A stretch of DNA of 64,000 nucleotides from Hygrophila difformis (GCA_030278955.1 JAOANR010000006.1:53596915-53660914), one strand, 5' to 3'. Counted from the stretch's first letter, positions 1-11,198 are shown. Notes: generated by a model not told the origin, from the sequence alone. Made by a program: numbers and translations.

Positions 1-15
1 ATTCATTTTAGAAGG

Positions 16-1287
16 TTATTTTCTCTTGTTTAATGATGTAGATGCATGAACTTGAGTTTCAGTTTGTTGTGCACAAGTAATAGAATAAAGATCGTTTTCC
101 ATCGTGCCGGAACAGATAACACTGTTGTTTCTCATAATAATACAAGAATCTATATTTAAAACAACTGAATATCCATCCTTATAAAGTTTTGAAACTGAAA
201 TTAAATTCTTTCGAAAACTAGGCACAAATAAAACGTTCTTTAAAACTAAAACAGAATCAGAAAAAGATAAGTGCACATCTCCAACTGCAACCACCGCCAC
301 TCGCGATGCATTTCCCAAGCGAATGGTAACCTCGCCCTCACTCAGCTGCCTTGTTTGTAGAAAGCCCTGCAAAGTACAATAAATATGATCAGTGGCTCCA
401 GTATCTACTACCCATGAACTGGTAGAACTAGCCGCAAAGCATGTTTCGACAACTAATATAAGAGGCGTACCATTTTTGCCCTTTAGAAGAGGACAATCAG
501 CTTTCCAGTGTCCCGTCTTGCCGCACTTGAAGCACTTTCCTTTTGGTTTCTTCACGCCACCAGAAGGCGCAACCGTCTTGCTCCCACTGCTCCCAGCATT
601 TCCACTGCTCTTTTTCTTAATGGGCTTTTTCTTCTTCTCGCCCTTAGACGAAGAAGGTCCAGCCTGTACAGAAACTAGAGCCTGTGGAGTACTTCCCATA
701 AGACCTTCTGCCGCAACCAAGTCCACTAGAAGCTCAGCTAGTGTATAGTTCCTCTTAGTGAGGATGGCATTGAGGCGGAAGTTCTCATAAGACTTAGGGA
801 GTGAGTGCAGGATAATATCGATCTTGGTTTCACCATCATTACCACCCCCGAGAAGCTCTATCTCATTCAAATTTTCCATTATCTTGAGAACATGCTCACG
901 CACTGACCCTCCCTCTGGCATAGAAGACGTCATAATCTTCCTTATTGCCTCAAGCCTCGCAGACCTGTCTGACTCACTAAAAAGCTCCTTGAGACTCAAC
1001 ATCATCTCAGTAGCAGTAGGCATACCTTGATGCTGCTGTTGCAGTACATTGGTCATAGAGGCCAATATATAGCAACAAGCCATCTCATTTGCCTTATGCC
1101 ACTTTCGATGAGCCTCCCTTTCTTCTTGGGTGGAACTATCAGTCAGGGCCGCTGGAGCAGAAGTAGTGAGCACAAATTTGTACTCTTCAACGACAAGGAC
1201 AATATCCAGATTTCGTTTCCAGTCCAAATAATTTGGACCGGTCAATTTGTTTTGAGTGAGAACAGTCATAAGTGGATTGAACGACAT
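16..1287 (-). CDS. Ty1/copia Gag with start of protease (broken)
   Basis: Gag of a copia retrotransposon on the minus strand. I start it at the ATG at 1287 (MSFNPLMTVL...), because the upstream in-frame residues are hydrophobic and unlike Gag. In order: the N-terminal copia Gag motif around LTGPNYLDWKRNL, the UBN2-type core, a basic linker, one CCHC zinc knuckle (CFKCGKTGHWKADC), and the beginning of an aspartic protease with WVVDTGATDHI. In copia elements Gag forms the virus-like particle and the knuckle binds RNA. The frame ends at TAA (16-18), just where the GAG-pre-integrase region should follow. This is either a nonsense mutation or decay; integrase and RT would lie outside the window. 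Confidence 0.9.
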   Translation of the reverse strand: MSFNPLMTVLTQNKLTGPNYLDWKRNLDIVLVVEEYKFVLTTSAPAALTDSSTQEEREAHRKWHKANEMACCYILASMTNVLQQQHQGMPTATEMMLSLKELFSESDRSARLEAIRKIMTSSMPEGGSVREHVLKIMENLNEIELLGGGNDGETKIDIILHSLPKSYENFRLNAILTKRNYTLAELLVDLVAAEGLMGSTPQALVSVQAGPSSSKGEKKKKPIKKKSSGNAGSSGSKTVAPSGGVKKPKGKCFKCGKTGHWKADCPLLKGKNGTPLILVVETCFAASSTSSWVVDTGATDHIYCTLQGFLQTRQLSEGEVTIRLGNASRVAVVAVGDVHLSFSDSVLVLKNVLFVPSFRKNLISVSKLYKDGYSVVLNIDSCIIMRNNSVICSGTMENDLYSITCAQQTETQVHASTSLNKRK

Positions 1288-2960
1288 GTTGACGATTGAA
1301 ATAAATAAAACATGCAAACACATAAGTATAAGCAATTTATTCACATTCTCATGAAAGCATAATAACATGAAGAACCTCAAAACCATTGAAATTATGCATT
1401 CCTTGACAGCTCAATAAATGAATATGCAAGCCATGTTAGGATGGACGTTTACACATGCATTTATTAAACAGGCACCCAGCCTCTAATTTCATTATCTCAT
1501 CAACTTATCCTTATGACGAATGAAATTAATTGTCGATCTTTTAAAACTGGCCATGTAAATAAAAACAGGACCTCGTTGGGGGGTTATGTTAAAATTCACA
1601 TCTAAGTCTTAACCACAATTTAACCTTAAGGATAATTATGCACAATTAATACGCGACCGATGGGGTAGTCATATCTCATGTGAATATTCTCCTCTAGTTA
1701 TCTTGAAATAATTTTTCTAGTAAACTTATGCATGGCACATCCGTTAGGGAGGAGACCCCATGGGTCACGCGTATGCCACACACTTCACTTAAAATTAAAT
1801 CATTAAATTAGAAATCTCATCTAGTAAACTTGTGAAAGTCAACATCCGTTAGGGAGGACACCCCATGGGCCACACGTATGACAATCACTTTACATAGAGA
1901 TCAATTGTGGAGGCCCATGAATTAATTAAAATTCAATAATTTTGACTTAGTCATTTAACTTGTAGGTTTTTCCGTAGCATGCATCAAGAAATAATTAAAT
2001 TCCTAACATGCTCCTAACATGCAAATCACATAAGCCCTAGCAAGCCATTAGAATTAAAACAACATAATTCAAGGCTACTTACAACGTGATTTCTAGCATG
2101 TTTAAATTTAAATTTAAATTTATCTATAAATTTAATTTAAATTTAATATCACATCAACAAAGCAAATAAAGAAAGCAATAAAATAAAGCAATCCGGCGCA
2201 GCCCCAAGAACCTATCTAATAGCCTAAAATAACTATAACAACATTCAAAAGGGTGCCGAACGATGCCTGGATCTGCCTCTCATGCAATGCGATGAAACTT
2301 CACCGGACGTCCAACTTTAAAGAATGGCGAATAAAGTCTGTCAAACGTCCGAATCTGGGGCTGAGATTTTTGGTCATGGTTCTACCATAACGCCTGTGGA
2401 TCTCGTCCGAAGCTTCCGAAAAGGTTTCATGGGCCCAAAACGGACATCCGAGGCAAAAGTTACGGCCCAAACAGTTTCTGCCGACGGAAACCCTAGTACT
2501 TCGGCCCATTGGGCCAAAAGCTTAGTTTTTCCATCAACTCTGCAGCCGCCACCACCAGCCCCGCCGTCTGCCCAGCCACCAATTCCGCCGCCGCCGCTGC
2601 CGATGCCACCGCCGCCACCGGTCCGCCGCCGCCGCTGCCTTTTCATGTGAAATCGCCTTCGTTTGCTCTTTTTCATGCCCATCTCCATCATTACATTACA
2701 TAATATGAAAATTACATTCTATATACAGTTGAGCTATGAAAAATTCCTAATCTACCCACACTTATTATCTGGTGGGAAGAACGTTTACAAAACAATAGGG
2801 CTGCGACGGAAAACATACAACACATGAAAACAATAAAATAAATATAAATATAAATTAAATTCATATTTATATTTATTTTTCATCCAAGAACATGCTAGAA
2901 AATACATAATCTAAATACCAACTATGTGTTTTCCGGGCAGAGCCAATAATCACGAAACCA
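1288..2960 (-). other. Long untranslated leader of the copia element
   Basis: About 1.7 kb between the Gag start and the primer-binding site, with no convincing gene. It holds two AT-rich palindromic tracts (about 2097-2160 and 2830-2880) and a GC-rich CCG-repeat stretch (2530-2640) that opens spurious Pro-rich and Gly-rich frames on both strands. This leader is unusually long for copia, so an older insertion or an intron may be hidden in it. Confidence 0.5.
1721..1905. repeat. Two-copy direct repeat in copia leader
   Basis: Two imperfect copies of a unit of about 110 bp. Both contain CATCCGTTAGGGAGGA followed by ACCCCATGGG and a CACGTATG-like end; the cores are at about 1739-1778 and 1850-1893, separated by AT-rich sequence. 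No coding role is apparent. Confidence 0.75.
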
Positions 2961-2962
2961 TG

Positions 2963-2976
2963 GCTCAGATACCAAT
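2963..2976 (-). promoter_or_regulatory. Primer-binding site, initiator-tRNA-Met type (copia)
   Basis: The minus strand reads TTGGTATCTGAGCC, one mismatch from the common plant copia primer-binding site TGGTATCAGAGCC. It lies directly next to the inferred LTR end, whose minus strand ends in CCATCA. Confidence 0.7.
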
Positions 2977-3267
2977 TGATGGAACACACCTATGAAGGTG
3001 GTCCGTGCCCAGCGATCGTTATTGGATGCCAACACATACATACATGGTATTATAATATGTCTACTAGAATGGTTACTAAAAATACCTTTCCAAAGCAGAT
3101 ATGCAACTACGTCTGATTGGAAACTTGGTTCTTTTCGTCTACGAAGTTCAGATCTCTACTGACGGTAGAGAAAACATAGGATAAATCTGACAACCAAGTT
3201 GGAGAAATCATTAGAATATGTAAGTTACAGAGTTGACAACATACATTGATAAACAAAATGAAACCTT

Positions 3268-3427
3268 CAAGCCTTAGGGTGGTTGTTAAAGGGAGGTTGG
3301 GGGGTCGAGCCCAATCTCAACAACCTACCATGTGGTGATGTGATTCACACATGGGGAGGGGTTGGGGTGTATGGTCTGCAGGCCCAGCCCGGGGTAGGGT
3401 TGTTACATAAAATTACCGTAGATCTGC
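3268..3427 (+). mobile_element. tRNA-derived SINE-like repeat, copy 1
   Basis: Starts CCTTAGGGTGGTTGTTAAAGGG (box A-like), followed by GGGGTCGAGCCC (box B-like), and ends near GTTACATAAAA. The reverse complement of 26500-26670 has the same head, the same internal CATGGTCTGCAGGCCCAGCCC stretch and the same tail. Two dispersed copies with Pol III-like boxes support a SINE. Exact ends are not proven. Confidence 0.55.
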
Positions 3428-3680
3428 AATATGCAACCACGAACAATCTCCCGAGCACACGAACGGGCGCACATACGGATCTCCCTCCTTACAAATGAAC
3501 GGATTCAACACTAGGAATCTTCCAGACTGTTCCCGACCCCGTGTGAACTCCGGATGGACAGAGATCTATCGAACGGATGGAGAAAATTGGATCTCCAAGA
3601 AAACCCTCTTGGCCGCCCCCTCTCACTCTCTTGAGAAGAGAATTATGATTGTCTTATGGTGGCTAGGGTTTCTGGAGACT

Positions 3681-3690
3681 TATTTATAGA
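3681..3690 (-). promoter_or_regulatory. TATA box of the copia LTR
   Basis: The minus strand reads TCTATAAATA, about 700 bp upstream of the primer-binding site in element orientation. This is a plausible start of the copia genomic transcript. Confidence 0.6.
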
Positions 3691-4610
3691 CTCTCCTAGT
3701 TGGTCCTTGGGCCAGAATGGAGATCCACTAGAAGGTATATGCTCAGAGTCCTTTACAGGCTCAAATTCTTATGTTCAGCCCAGAACATAATTTGGCCTAT
3801 AAAACATTAATTAATTCCACTAAATAATTAATGTTGCACTCCCGGCCTGATCCAGATTGAATCTGGGCTTCTATTAGACTCAATTTATTCCCTATGTTTA
3901 AGATATCGCACGTCCATTAATTAATTAAAACTTCTGACAATTTTAATTAATTAATCTCTTTTAATCCTTAAGTAGTACCTCCCAAACTTCATCATTGTAC
4001 GGAATAAATCCACCTGCGGGGTTCATACAATGATCCTTATTGAGCTCCTTAAGGGGACGTCATCAACCCGGATAACCAGGACACAGTGCCCTAGTGAGAA
4101 TAAATAGACACCATGCAAATAATATTGGCGCCCAAAATACGAAGCATATTGAATTAACTAGGATTCTCACTCATGGTAAATCAAAGCGACCAACAAATAT
4201 TCCATGTGTCAGATTTATCTCTACTAGGGTTAAGAATTAATCAGAGTCGCCGAGATCTTGATTCTTCTTACGCCAGAATAGAAGAATGCATCAGAACTGT
4301 GATCCTTTCAATGCGACGCAGTGCACTACTGCAAACTAATAGTCAAGATAAACTAATTATAAGTTTCCAGTACAACATAAACCAATAGTTATGTCCCAAA
4401 CTATCTCAGTTGTGAATACTGTTTATACCTTATAAAGAACTGACAACATGATCTTCTGTGTGACTCCTAACATACCATGTTGTCTACAATATTAGATAAT
4501 TGGACATACTTGCAATTATATAGAAAACATATAAGCATCCATACAAAAGCAACAATGTAAATAACCATTTATTTCAGTCAATATAGAAATCGAATAAATA
4601 CAAAAGCACA

Positions 4611-5400
4611 CTAAAAGTTTGCTTTACTGTATACTCTATCACCGACAGCTCTCCATCGTCCCTCTCGCTCAACTCCGGCGAACCCTGAAAAGCCGCAACA
4701 TCGACGAAGAACAAAACCCTGTCGCGCCGTCACAAATATCCATCACCTTCCATCATTCACCCCGCCACTACCGTCAACACCTCCGGTTGTCCATCTTCAT
4801 CCCAAGGCTGCCGTTCATCATTGCTCCAGTCATCTTCTCCGTTATTCCAGGGAGAAAACCCTCATATTATTCCCCAAGCCATTTCCGGCGAAGAAGACAC
4901 CGACCTGCCTTTCTTCGTGTCCAACCTCCGGCGTGGATTCGAAACTCCATCTCCAATGCCCGATAATCTCCGGCGAAGCTCAGGCCGAGAGCAGCAGCAT
5001 CGTCTCCATCTTCCCCGCAGCAGCCCCGTTGCCAATCTGTCATCCACGTCGCAAGCCTCCAAGCTGTTTCACTGCGTCCATTGTGTGTCTTGCGACGTCC
5101 CATTGGTCTTTCGACGTGAGTTCGCTGACTTGTGACGTCCGATCTCTCTCACTACGTGAATTTCAAATTTGCTCCATTTCCTTTTGGGCCAACAAGCAAG
5201 GAAGTCCTGGGAGCCGAGGTCCCGCAAGCCAACCACACTTAGCATGTTTTATCCTGGACCGATGGTCCCGTACCCTCCCGTGAAAATGCCCCGAATGGAT
5301 TTTGCTCCCTTTTTCCGTCGTGAGCCTCATTTTCTTTTGTTGTTTCGCGATGTCCGCATTGTTTCACGACGGGGTGCCTTATTCCTTGTTTAAATTACTC
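4611..5400. other. GC-richer stretch without an assignable gene
   Basis: Open frames exist in several phases on both strands, but none matches a family I recognise. The sequence is rich in CCGGCG, TCCATC and CGACGT. It could be the U3 of the LTR fragment that follows, or a decayed leader or exon. I see no start context or splice structure that would support a gene. Confidence 0.35.
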
Positions 5401-5775
5401 TTAGGTTTGTTTAATTATTGTAATGGATTGATTAAAGCCCTTAATTAGTTGTTTAGTGTTTTAATCCTATGTAATTTTGGTGGCCTATATATATGGCCTC
5501 CATGACTCTTGCTCATCAACTTTTGAAATGTCGCAATTGAATTCTTCCACATCGGTTAGATTCCTTTTGAGCATTGAGAAGTGTTCAATCGTATAGTCAC
5601 CTTGAGAATATCGATTGAGGGAATACTAGAACACACATGATTCCAAAATTGAGTATTCAAAGAGGCATTCTCATTTATCCAACACCCATTTCCATTCCAT
5701 CTCCATCCTTGTTCATCACTTGAATAATGTGTCTAATCCCAATCCATGGCATATCCTTTCTGGTATCAGAGCCTA
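5401..5775 (+). mobile_element. LTR tail plus primer-binding site of a plus-strand retroelement
   Basis: A TATA box (CTATATATATGG, about 5485-5496) is followed after about 270 bp by TGGTATCAGAGCC (5761-5773), the initiator-Met primer-binding site of plant copia elements. The LTR probably ends near 5750. No Gag frame follows in the next 400 bp, so this is a truncated element or a 5' fragment. The left edge is not resolved. Confidence 0.65.
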
Positions 5776-6791
5776 GATTAGACCGTATTCATTTCATCCC
5801 CTTCATCTTCCAAAATCAAAAACTCAAAAACTCCAAAAAATACTTCACTGGTACTGTTCACTACAGGTCCGTTTTGCTCTGTCAGAAATTTTCAATTTCT
5901 GAGTTCATATTCGGATTTAATAAGTCGATTACATAAAGATTCATATAAAATTCGGAATTTTTGGCCAAGGGAATTAATTTCTATGAATTTTTTGAGTTCT
6001 TGGCCATTATTTCACCAAAGATTTTTATTCATCCTTGTTTGAGTTGATTTTGTGTTTCACCCCTGACCATTTGGAAACATCTTCAGTTAGTAATTTATCT
6101 CATCCATTTTGAGGGGTTACGTGGTGGAATTACGGTCCGGACAGATGGACGCCGTTTGGCGATGGGGATGGTGTTAACGTGTTGCGGCGGCGTTGGTGAT
6201 GACGACGGACATGGGGGACACGACAAGGAAGAGAGGGGCATGGAGTGAGAGTCGTTGCTGCGTAAGTATATTGCTGTATATATATTTCTTTGGCCGGAGC
6301 TACTGTATTGTAAATGCCTTGGTTTCTAAATTGTAGTATTTGGTGCATACAAGCTAAGGGTGTTGATGAGCTGCCGGCCTGCTGCTGATATGGGAAAATG
6401 GGAATGGTCAACGGAAATTAATTAAAAGGGTATGTATGTTTTGGGATCATATGGGCCGAATGGATTTGGGCTATTCAAGCGGACCCCTTAATTTCTTGTC
6501 TTATTGGGCTGGAAAAGGGAGTAAGTAGACTTGGCCCAATTTAGATCTTGGACTCTGGATTGGATTGTCTTAGGCCAAGGCTTATTTACTTCAATTAATT
6601 AATTCAACATGATTCGGTTCGGTTAATTGTCGGGTTGATCCGGATATCAATTTCATAACCAATAGTTAAATGTAAATCAATAATGAAATAGATATGTGAA
6701 ATTACGAAGTTACCTCCACTCTTTATAAAATACTATGTTTGATTGATTGATGGCGAGAGAGGCCAAGAATACATGTGCATATTGTATAGAT
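5776..6791. other. Retroelement leader remnant and host DNA, no gene seen
   Basis: The first 350 bp read as the AT-rich leader of the preceding retroelement. From about 6130 there is a GC-richer block with GGCGATGGGG and GCGGCGGCG repeats, then AT-rich DNA up to the insertion point of element A. Only short shadow frames are present. Confidence 0.4.
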
Positions 6792-6796
6792 ATAGG

Positions 6797-7456
6797 TGTT
6801 TGGCTCGGGTGTAGCCAAGGACCTTTTTCTCCTCAAGGGAGGCTATCGGAAAAGGATCAAACCGATTACGGGTTCGGATTAACAATAATGCGCCCACAAT
6901 TGACTGAATATTCCTTGAATTGATCAACAATAACGAGATACAACGGAGAATCTGCCTGTTGTTAAGAAACAACGGCGGAATTCACCAAAAACAGGGAACC
7001 AAACTACCAGCTGCTAAGGAGCAACGGTGGATTTGGAAATGGTAACCGCTACAAACTAGGCTAGATTCTAAGGAAAGCTGTAAAGGAAAGCTGTAAAGAA
7101 AGCAGTAAAGATAACAAGGAATTAAAATTGATAAAAGTAATTTGGGGGTTGGATTGATCTCTCTGATTTTGAGTGTGTCGACCCCTATTTATAGCCGGAG
7201 CTGGAATAACCGCTCTCCGGCTAACTCCTCTGAGCCGAATTCTTTCTCTCTTCAATTCGGTTGTTTTGGTTTCGGCTATTTCTTCCCATTTCGGCCGAAA
7301 TCTTCGTCAGCTTCGATTTCCTCCCTTCGGTTTACTATGTCCTTTCGGCCTTATCAATTTTGAGCCCATCTTCTTTTTGGACCTCCTCTTTCTTCCGGCC
7401 CATGTCTTATGGCCCAATAGCTCTTTCGCGGCCCATTATTCCATATGGCCCCAACA
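6797..7456 (-). repeat. 3' LTR of element A
   Basis: 660 bp. Identical to 18711-19370 except T at 7354 where the other copy has C at 19268. It ends CCCCAACA on the plus strand (TGTTGGGG on the element strand). A small tandem GGAAAGCTGTAAA repeat lies at about 7073-7100. Confidence 0.97.
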
Positions 7457-7472
7457 GATGCCCTCCTTACTT
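7457..7472 (-). promoter_or_regulatory. Polypurine tract of element A
   Basis: The element strand reads AAGTAAGGAGGGCATC directly before the LTR start TGTTGGGG. This is purine-rich and in the position expected for the plus-strand DNA primer. Confidence 0.6.
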
Positions 7473-7655
7473 GGGCGAATTGCTTCCATGCGAAAGAGCC
7501 CAAGTAACCTCCCTTTCTTCTTCCTTTTGGCGGTTATTTTCTTCTTCTCGAGGATGCTCTCCATCACTCCCCTATTTACGTAGCCTACCACGTACTTGGA
7601 GTGAACTGCCTTTCCAACTTCTCTTCTATCTCTCTCTCTCTTTCCACTTTCTCCG

Positions 7656-10600
7656 ATGGAAAATCCCTCCGCACCTGTTACCGCTCTTTCTGCTGATCTT
7701 CTCAGAATTGAGAACTCTTTTGCTTCTCATTCCGCAGTTCGCCTCTTGCCTGAGGGCTTCTATTCCTTAGGTCCGTTGGGCATTCCTGAAGATATCGATG
7801 AATGTACTGCTCGGATCTTTGATAATCGTTCCGTTCTTCTATATGAGCCTTGTTTTTCTTCCAAGCTTTTCCCTTCATCTTTCGCTAATTGGTCTTCGCC
7901 CTCACCTGATTATGTGGCGTGGTATCATCACCTCGAACCCCACTGTCGTGATTCTTGGCATAAGTCATCTGTCTACCGTATGATTTCCCTTAGTACCTTG
8001 CCACTTCCCACAGATCTTCGCCCTATTCAAGCCCTTCTTTGCTTCTGGAATCCTTCTGTGAACTGTTTTTGTTTCCCTTGGGGGATGATGACTCCCACCA
8101 TTCAGGATGTGAAACTTCTCCTTGGCCTCTCTGTTCGTGGGGATAACCTCGCCATTATGTCGTTGCCCAAGGAGAAAAATACTGGCTTTTCCTCTGGCGA
8201 TTCCTTTGCTAATTGGATCGTTTCCCATCAGAGTGATCCTATTTCGCCTGCTCCACACCCTTCAGAGCCTCTTGCTTTCATGATGTATTTCCTTACGAAA
8301 TTCTTCTGGTGTGTTCCTTCCAAGGGTGTTCTCCTCGAAACACACTCTTTTGCTTCGGCACTTCTTAATCATGTGACCCTGCCTTCAGCCGATTTCTTCC
8401 TCGCTCATCTGTATGCGGGTATTTCGGCTACTGTGTCGGGTTGGGAAAAAGGTTCGCCTGATAAAGCCCGTGGCCCGTTATGGTTCCTTTACTTGTGGTT
8501 GGTTTGGCACTTTCGCGACATTTCCCAATTTCCTTCCCATGATATTCGTCCTAACCATTTTATCGCTCCTGATCTTCTTAGAGCACCCCTTCCTCCTTTG
8601 TCGATCCCTCACTGGATCAACTATTTCCTGGGTCGTACTGTCGAACAAGCCTTTTCCCATTATCACTACCGGAAAGCTGACTTTGCTTGGGTCAGGGATA
8701 TTGTTACTTCCCCCTTCGGGACTCCTCTTCCTTTGGCTTTTGCTCAAATATGGAACAGGTGTATATTACCCCGCCCGATCTTCAATGGTTCCACATTTGT
8801 ATCTGCCAAGTCTGCTATTCCTTTCGAAGTTTACAATCCCCATTTGGTTAGCCGTCAATTCGGCTTTGGTCAAGACTTAGTGGAGGCCCTCAGAGCCGGT
8901 AGACGTCTTTCTGCTTCTACCAGTCGTCAGCAATGCTCCCTCTATCATAAACGTCTGATTTCCTTCAAGGTTTGGAAGTTTGCCGTTCGTCCGGGGTCCG
9001 TTACCTCCCGCTTCCAGTCTTGGTGGAACGGTGTTGCTGGTGTCTTTTTTAGTGCCAACCTTGGTTCGGTTCTGCGGAGGGGTGGTTTCTCTCCTATTCT
9101 GGCATTCTCTTCTGTCCCTTCATCATCTCCGGGTTCCACTCCTCAGCGCATTCTCGGCTCGTCTTCCGCTTCTCGCCCAGGTATGTTTCTTTTCTTTTCC
9201 TCTCCTCTTCGGTCGTTGCTTGTTCCTTTTCCTCTGTGTCTCACTTATCCGATTTCTTCAGATGTTCCTCACTCCTCTACTTCAGAACCTGGTCGAAAAA
9301 GACCTGCTTCGCCTTCAGCCTCTCTTATCGACTTTCTCCCTCCTACTCAGACCAAAAGGCGTTCGTCTCATTCACCGCTTGGCAGAATCCCTGCCTCCCT
9401 TTTTGCGGTTCGTTACACTACTCTTTTCCTTTACCAGGCTCTTATCGTTCGACTAATTTCCTTTTCTTATTCTTGTCAGGTCCCACCTATTTTGCCGCAA
9501 CTCGATGTTCATCCACTTCCAACTGTGGCATCGGCTTCTCCGGCAACCGAATTACGCACATCGGCCAGTACCAGTAATTTGGCCGTTCACGCTAGTTCTT
9601 CTGCTGTTAACCCTCGGGGTTTGATTGCAAGCTCTACTTCGGCCGACCCTTCCGTGCCTCTTTCGGTCGATCGTCCTCAGCCTATTACGGATTCTGCTAC
9701 GCCTTCGTCTTTAGTTGTTCCGGAACCGTCTGGCCTCCTACCTAGTGGTACGACTGCTGATGAAACCCCTGCCGATCAGGTCCCTTTATCGCCATTTCCT
9801 GATCGGCATGTCTTGGACGATTTCTTTTCTCCCGCGTCTCTAGTGTCTCGTCCGTCGGATCTTTCTACTCACCTTGGCGATTGTTTGGCCAGGCTATGTA
9901 ATCTAATCGGCCGGCAATCTGACGTGGAATTCGTCAACCCTAAACCGATCCTTATTCTCTTGTCTCATCTTGAGCAGCAATTTCATGACGAGATGGTATC
10001 TCTGAATCTGAATGGTACTCTTCAGATGATTACGAAGTCTGTCCTCTCAATGGATCAGGAACTCCTGGCTCACTTAAAAATGCGACACAAGCTTGCTGCC
10101 GAACGTGAGGCTGCAGCCTCTTCCCGAGCCATCTTTGACAATTATTCTGCAGAGTATCGGGCTCAAATGAGTAAGCTGTCTGAAGTGGAATCTCAGGAAC
10201 TTAAACAGTCCGAGGATCTTTCTTTGATTCGGGCTGAGATAGCCAAGCTCCAGCGACAAGAGAAGGATTTGGAATTAGCTTTGGCTCACACTAAGCGAAA
10301 ATCGGCCGATCTGAAACAATCGATCAAAACCCTTCGTCAATCGGCCGAAGCTCCTAGGGCCAAAATCTTGGATTCTCAGGAGGATGCTTCTTATTTGGCT
10401 ATGCGGATCAGTTTCAACGATTACATTATTGGTATCTTCCAAGAAAAATGGGCCGAAACCCAGTCTTTAGTTGGTCAACTGGATTCGGCCATCAAGAGCC
10501 TTGGTGGGCACAGTGTTGTTCACGTCCTTTCTCCACATGTCTTGTTTCCTTTGGACCCTTCCGAAATAGAGTCCTCCCCTTCGGGCGATAACCCACCTTT

Positions 10601-10883
10601 GCCAATCATTCCTTCAGGTACCCTGTTTCCTTCCATTTCCTGTTGTGCTTTTTCTTCTTTTATGCTCTCTGACTTATTATTCCCTTTTCCTTCTTTTCTT
10701 CTAGGGAAAACTGGTGCTTCCTGTGGTGCTGGTTCATCGACCGTTCACCTCCCTCCTGGTGAAACTGCTGGTCCTTCTCCCTCGGCAAGTCCGAATCTGA
10801 TAACATCTTCGGCTAATCCTACTACCGCCACCTCGCGGGGCTTGGATGATGCTGTTCCTTCTGACGCCCAGGAAGACCACTAA
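7656..10883 (+). CDS. Antisense plant-mobile-domain (PMD) protein carried by element A
   Basis: An open frame of 1075 codons running against the retroelement genes, starting at the ATG at 7656 after a CT-rich leader. Residues about 20-400 resemble the plant mobile domain (aminotransferase-like PMD family, known from MAIN/MAIL proteins and transposon-borne genes), including the hallmark TIQDVKLLLGLSVRGD and the WLVWHF region. The middle is Ser/Pro-rich and low-complexity; about residues 790-900 look like a coiled coil. Three segments read as introns with good borders: 9181-9261, 9408-9479 (weaker donor) and 10618-10704. They are 81, 72 and 87 nt, all multiples of three without stops, so the frame is open spliced (about 995 aa) or unspliced. 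The hydrophobic patches in the unspliced frame are intron-encoded. PMD-like extra ORFs have been reported in Tat-lineage elements; their role is not established. Confidence 0.8.
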   Translation: MENPSAPVTALSADLLRIENSFASHSAVRLLPEGFYSLGPLGIPEDIDECTARIFDNRSVLLYEPCFSSKLFPSSFANWSSPSPDYVAWYHHLEPHCRDSWHKSSVYRMISLSTLPLPTDLRPIQALLCFWNPSVNCFCFPWGMMTPTIQDVKLLLGLSVRGDNLAIMSLPKEKNTGFSSGDSFANWIVSHQSDPISPAPHPSEPLAFMMYFLTKFFWCVPSKGVLLETHSFASALLNHVTLPSADFFLAHLYAGISATVSGWEKGSPDKARGPLWFLYLWLVWHFRDISQFPSHDIRPNHFIAPDLLRAPLPPLSIPHWINYFLGRTVEQAFSHYHYRKADFAWVRDIVTSPFGTPLPLAFAQIWNRCILPRPIFNGSTFVSAKSAIPFEVYNPHLVSRQFGFGQDLVEALRAGRRLSASTSRQQCSLYHKRLISFKVWKFAVRPGSVTSRFQSWWNGVAGVFFSANLGSVLRRGGFSPILAFSSVPSSSPGSTPQRILGSSSASRPGMFLFFSSPLRSLLVPFPLCLTYPISSDVPHSSTSEPGRKRPASPSASLIDFLPPTQTKRRSSHSPLGRIPASLFAVRYTTLFLYQALIVRLISFSYSCQVPPILPQLDVHPLPTVASASPATELRTSASTSNLAVHASSSAVNPRGLIASSTSADPSVPLSVDRPQPITDSATPSSLVVPEPSGLLPSGTTADETPADQVPLSPFPDRHVLDDFFSPASLVSRPSDLSTHLGDCLARLCNLIGRQSDVEFVNPKPILILLSHLEQQFHDEMVSLNLNGTLQMITKSVLSMDQELLAHLKMRHKLAAEREAAASSRAIFDNYSAEYRAQMSKLSEVESQELKQSEDLSLIRAEIAKLQRQEKDLELALAHTKRKSADLKQSIKTLRQSAEAPRAKILDSQEDASYLAMRISFNDYIIGIFQEKWAETQSLVGQLDSAIKSLGGHSVVHVLSPHVLFPLDPSEIESSPSGDNPPLPIIPSGTLFPSISCCAFSSFMLSDLLFPFPSFLLGKTGASCGAGSSTVHLPPGETAGPSPSASPNLITSSANPTTATSRGLDDAVPSDAQEDH

Positions 10884-11190
10884 TTTGTCTTTGCATATCA
10901 GTTCTGTGTTTTGACTTGTCCTTTGTCAAGTGTAAATTTCGGTCACTTTTCCCTTTCTTAACAGCTGTAATCGGCCTTTTTTAAACTATGTTGGCCGATA
11001 CATTGTACTTGGATTCGTATCTTTTGTATCTTTTGTAATGCGATTTGTATCCCGTTAATTCCATTGTTTTCGATCTCCTTTATTGCTGATTTCTGAATAT
11101 TAGCAGCTTTTTCCGGGAATCAGCTGTAACGTTTTCCCATAAATAACATTTACTATTGACCGTTTCTTCCGCCAAGCACTTATTTCTTCC

Positions 11191-11198
11191 TATAAATA
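11191..11198 (+). promoter_or_regulatory. TATA box of the second antisense unit in element A
   Basis: TATAAATA, 58 nt upstream of the ATG at 11256, with a T/C-rich leader between. Spacing and sequence fit a Pol II core promoter directed against the element's own genes. Confidence 0.5.

Larger units (their letters stand above)
2977..4610 (-). repeat. 5' LTR of the copia element (minus strand)
   Basis: The inner edge (2977, TGATGG on plus, CCATCA on minus) is set by the adjoining primer-binding site. The outer edge is not resolved; I place it near 4600, where AT-rich LTR-like sequence gives way to GC-richer sequence. A minus-strand TATA box lies inside, and a SINE-like repeat is inserted at 3268-3427. 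The matching 3' LTR would lie left of the window, so no target duplication could be checked. Confidence 0.5.

Noticed and set aside
2324..2703. Proline-rich and glycine-rich ORFs
   Set aside because: They come from a CCG/GCC repeat tract in the copia leader, are open on both strands and match no family.
7061..7583. Frames of 64-136 codons in the element A LTR
   Set aside because: They occur identically in both LTRs, are read against or across the promoter region, and have no domain.
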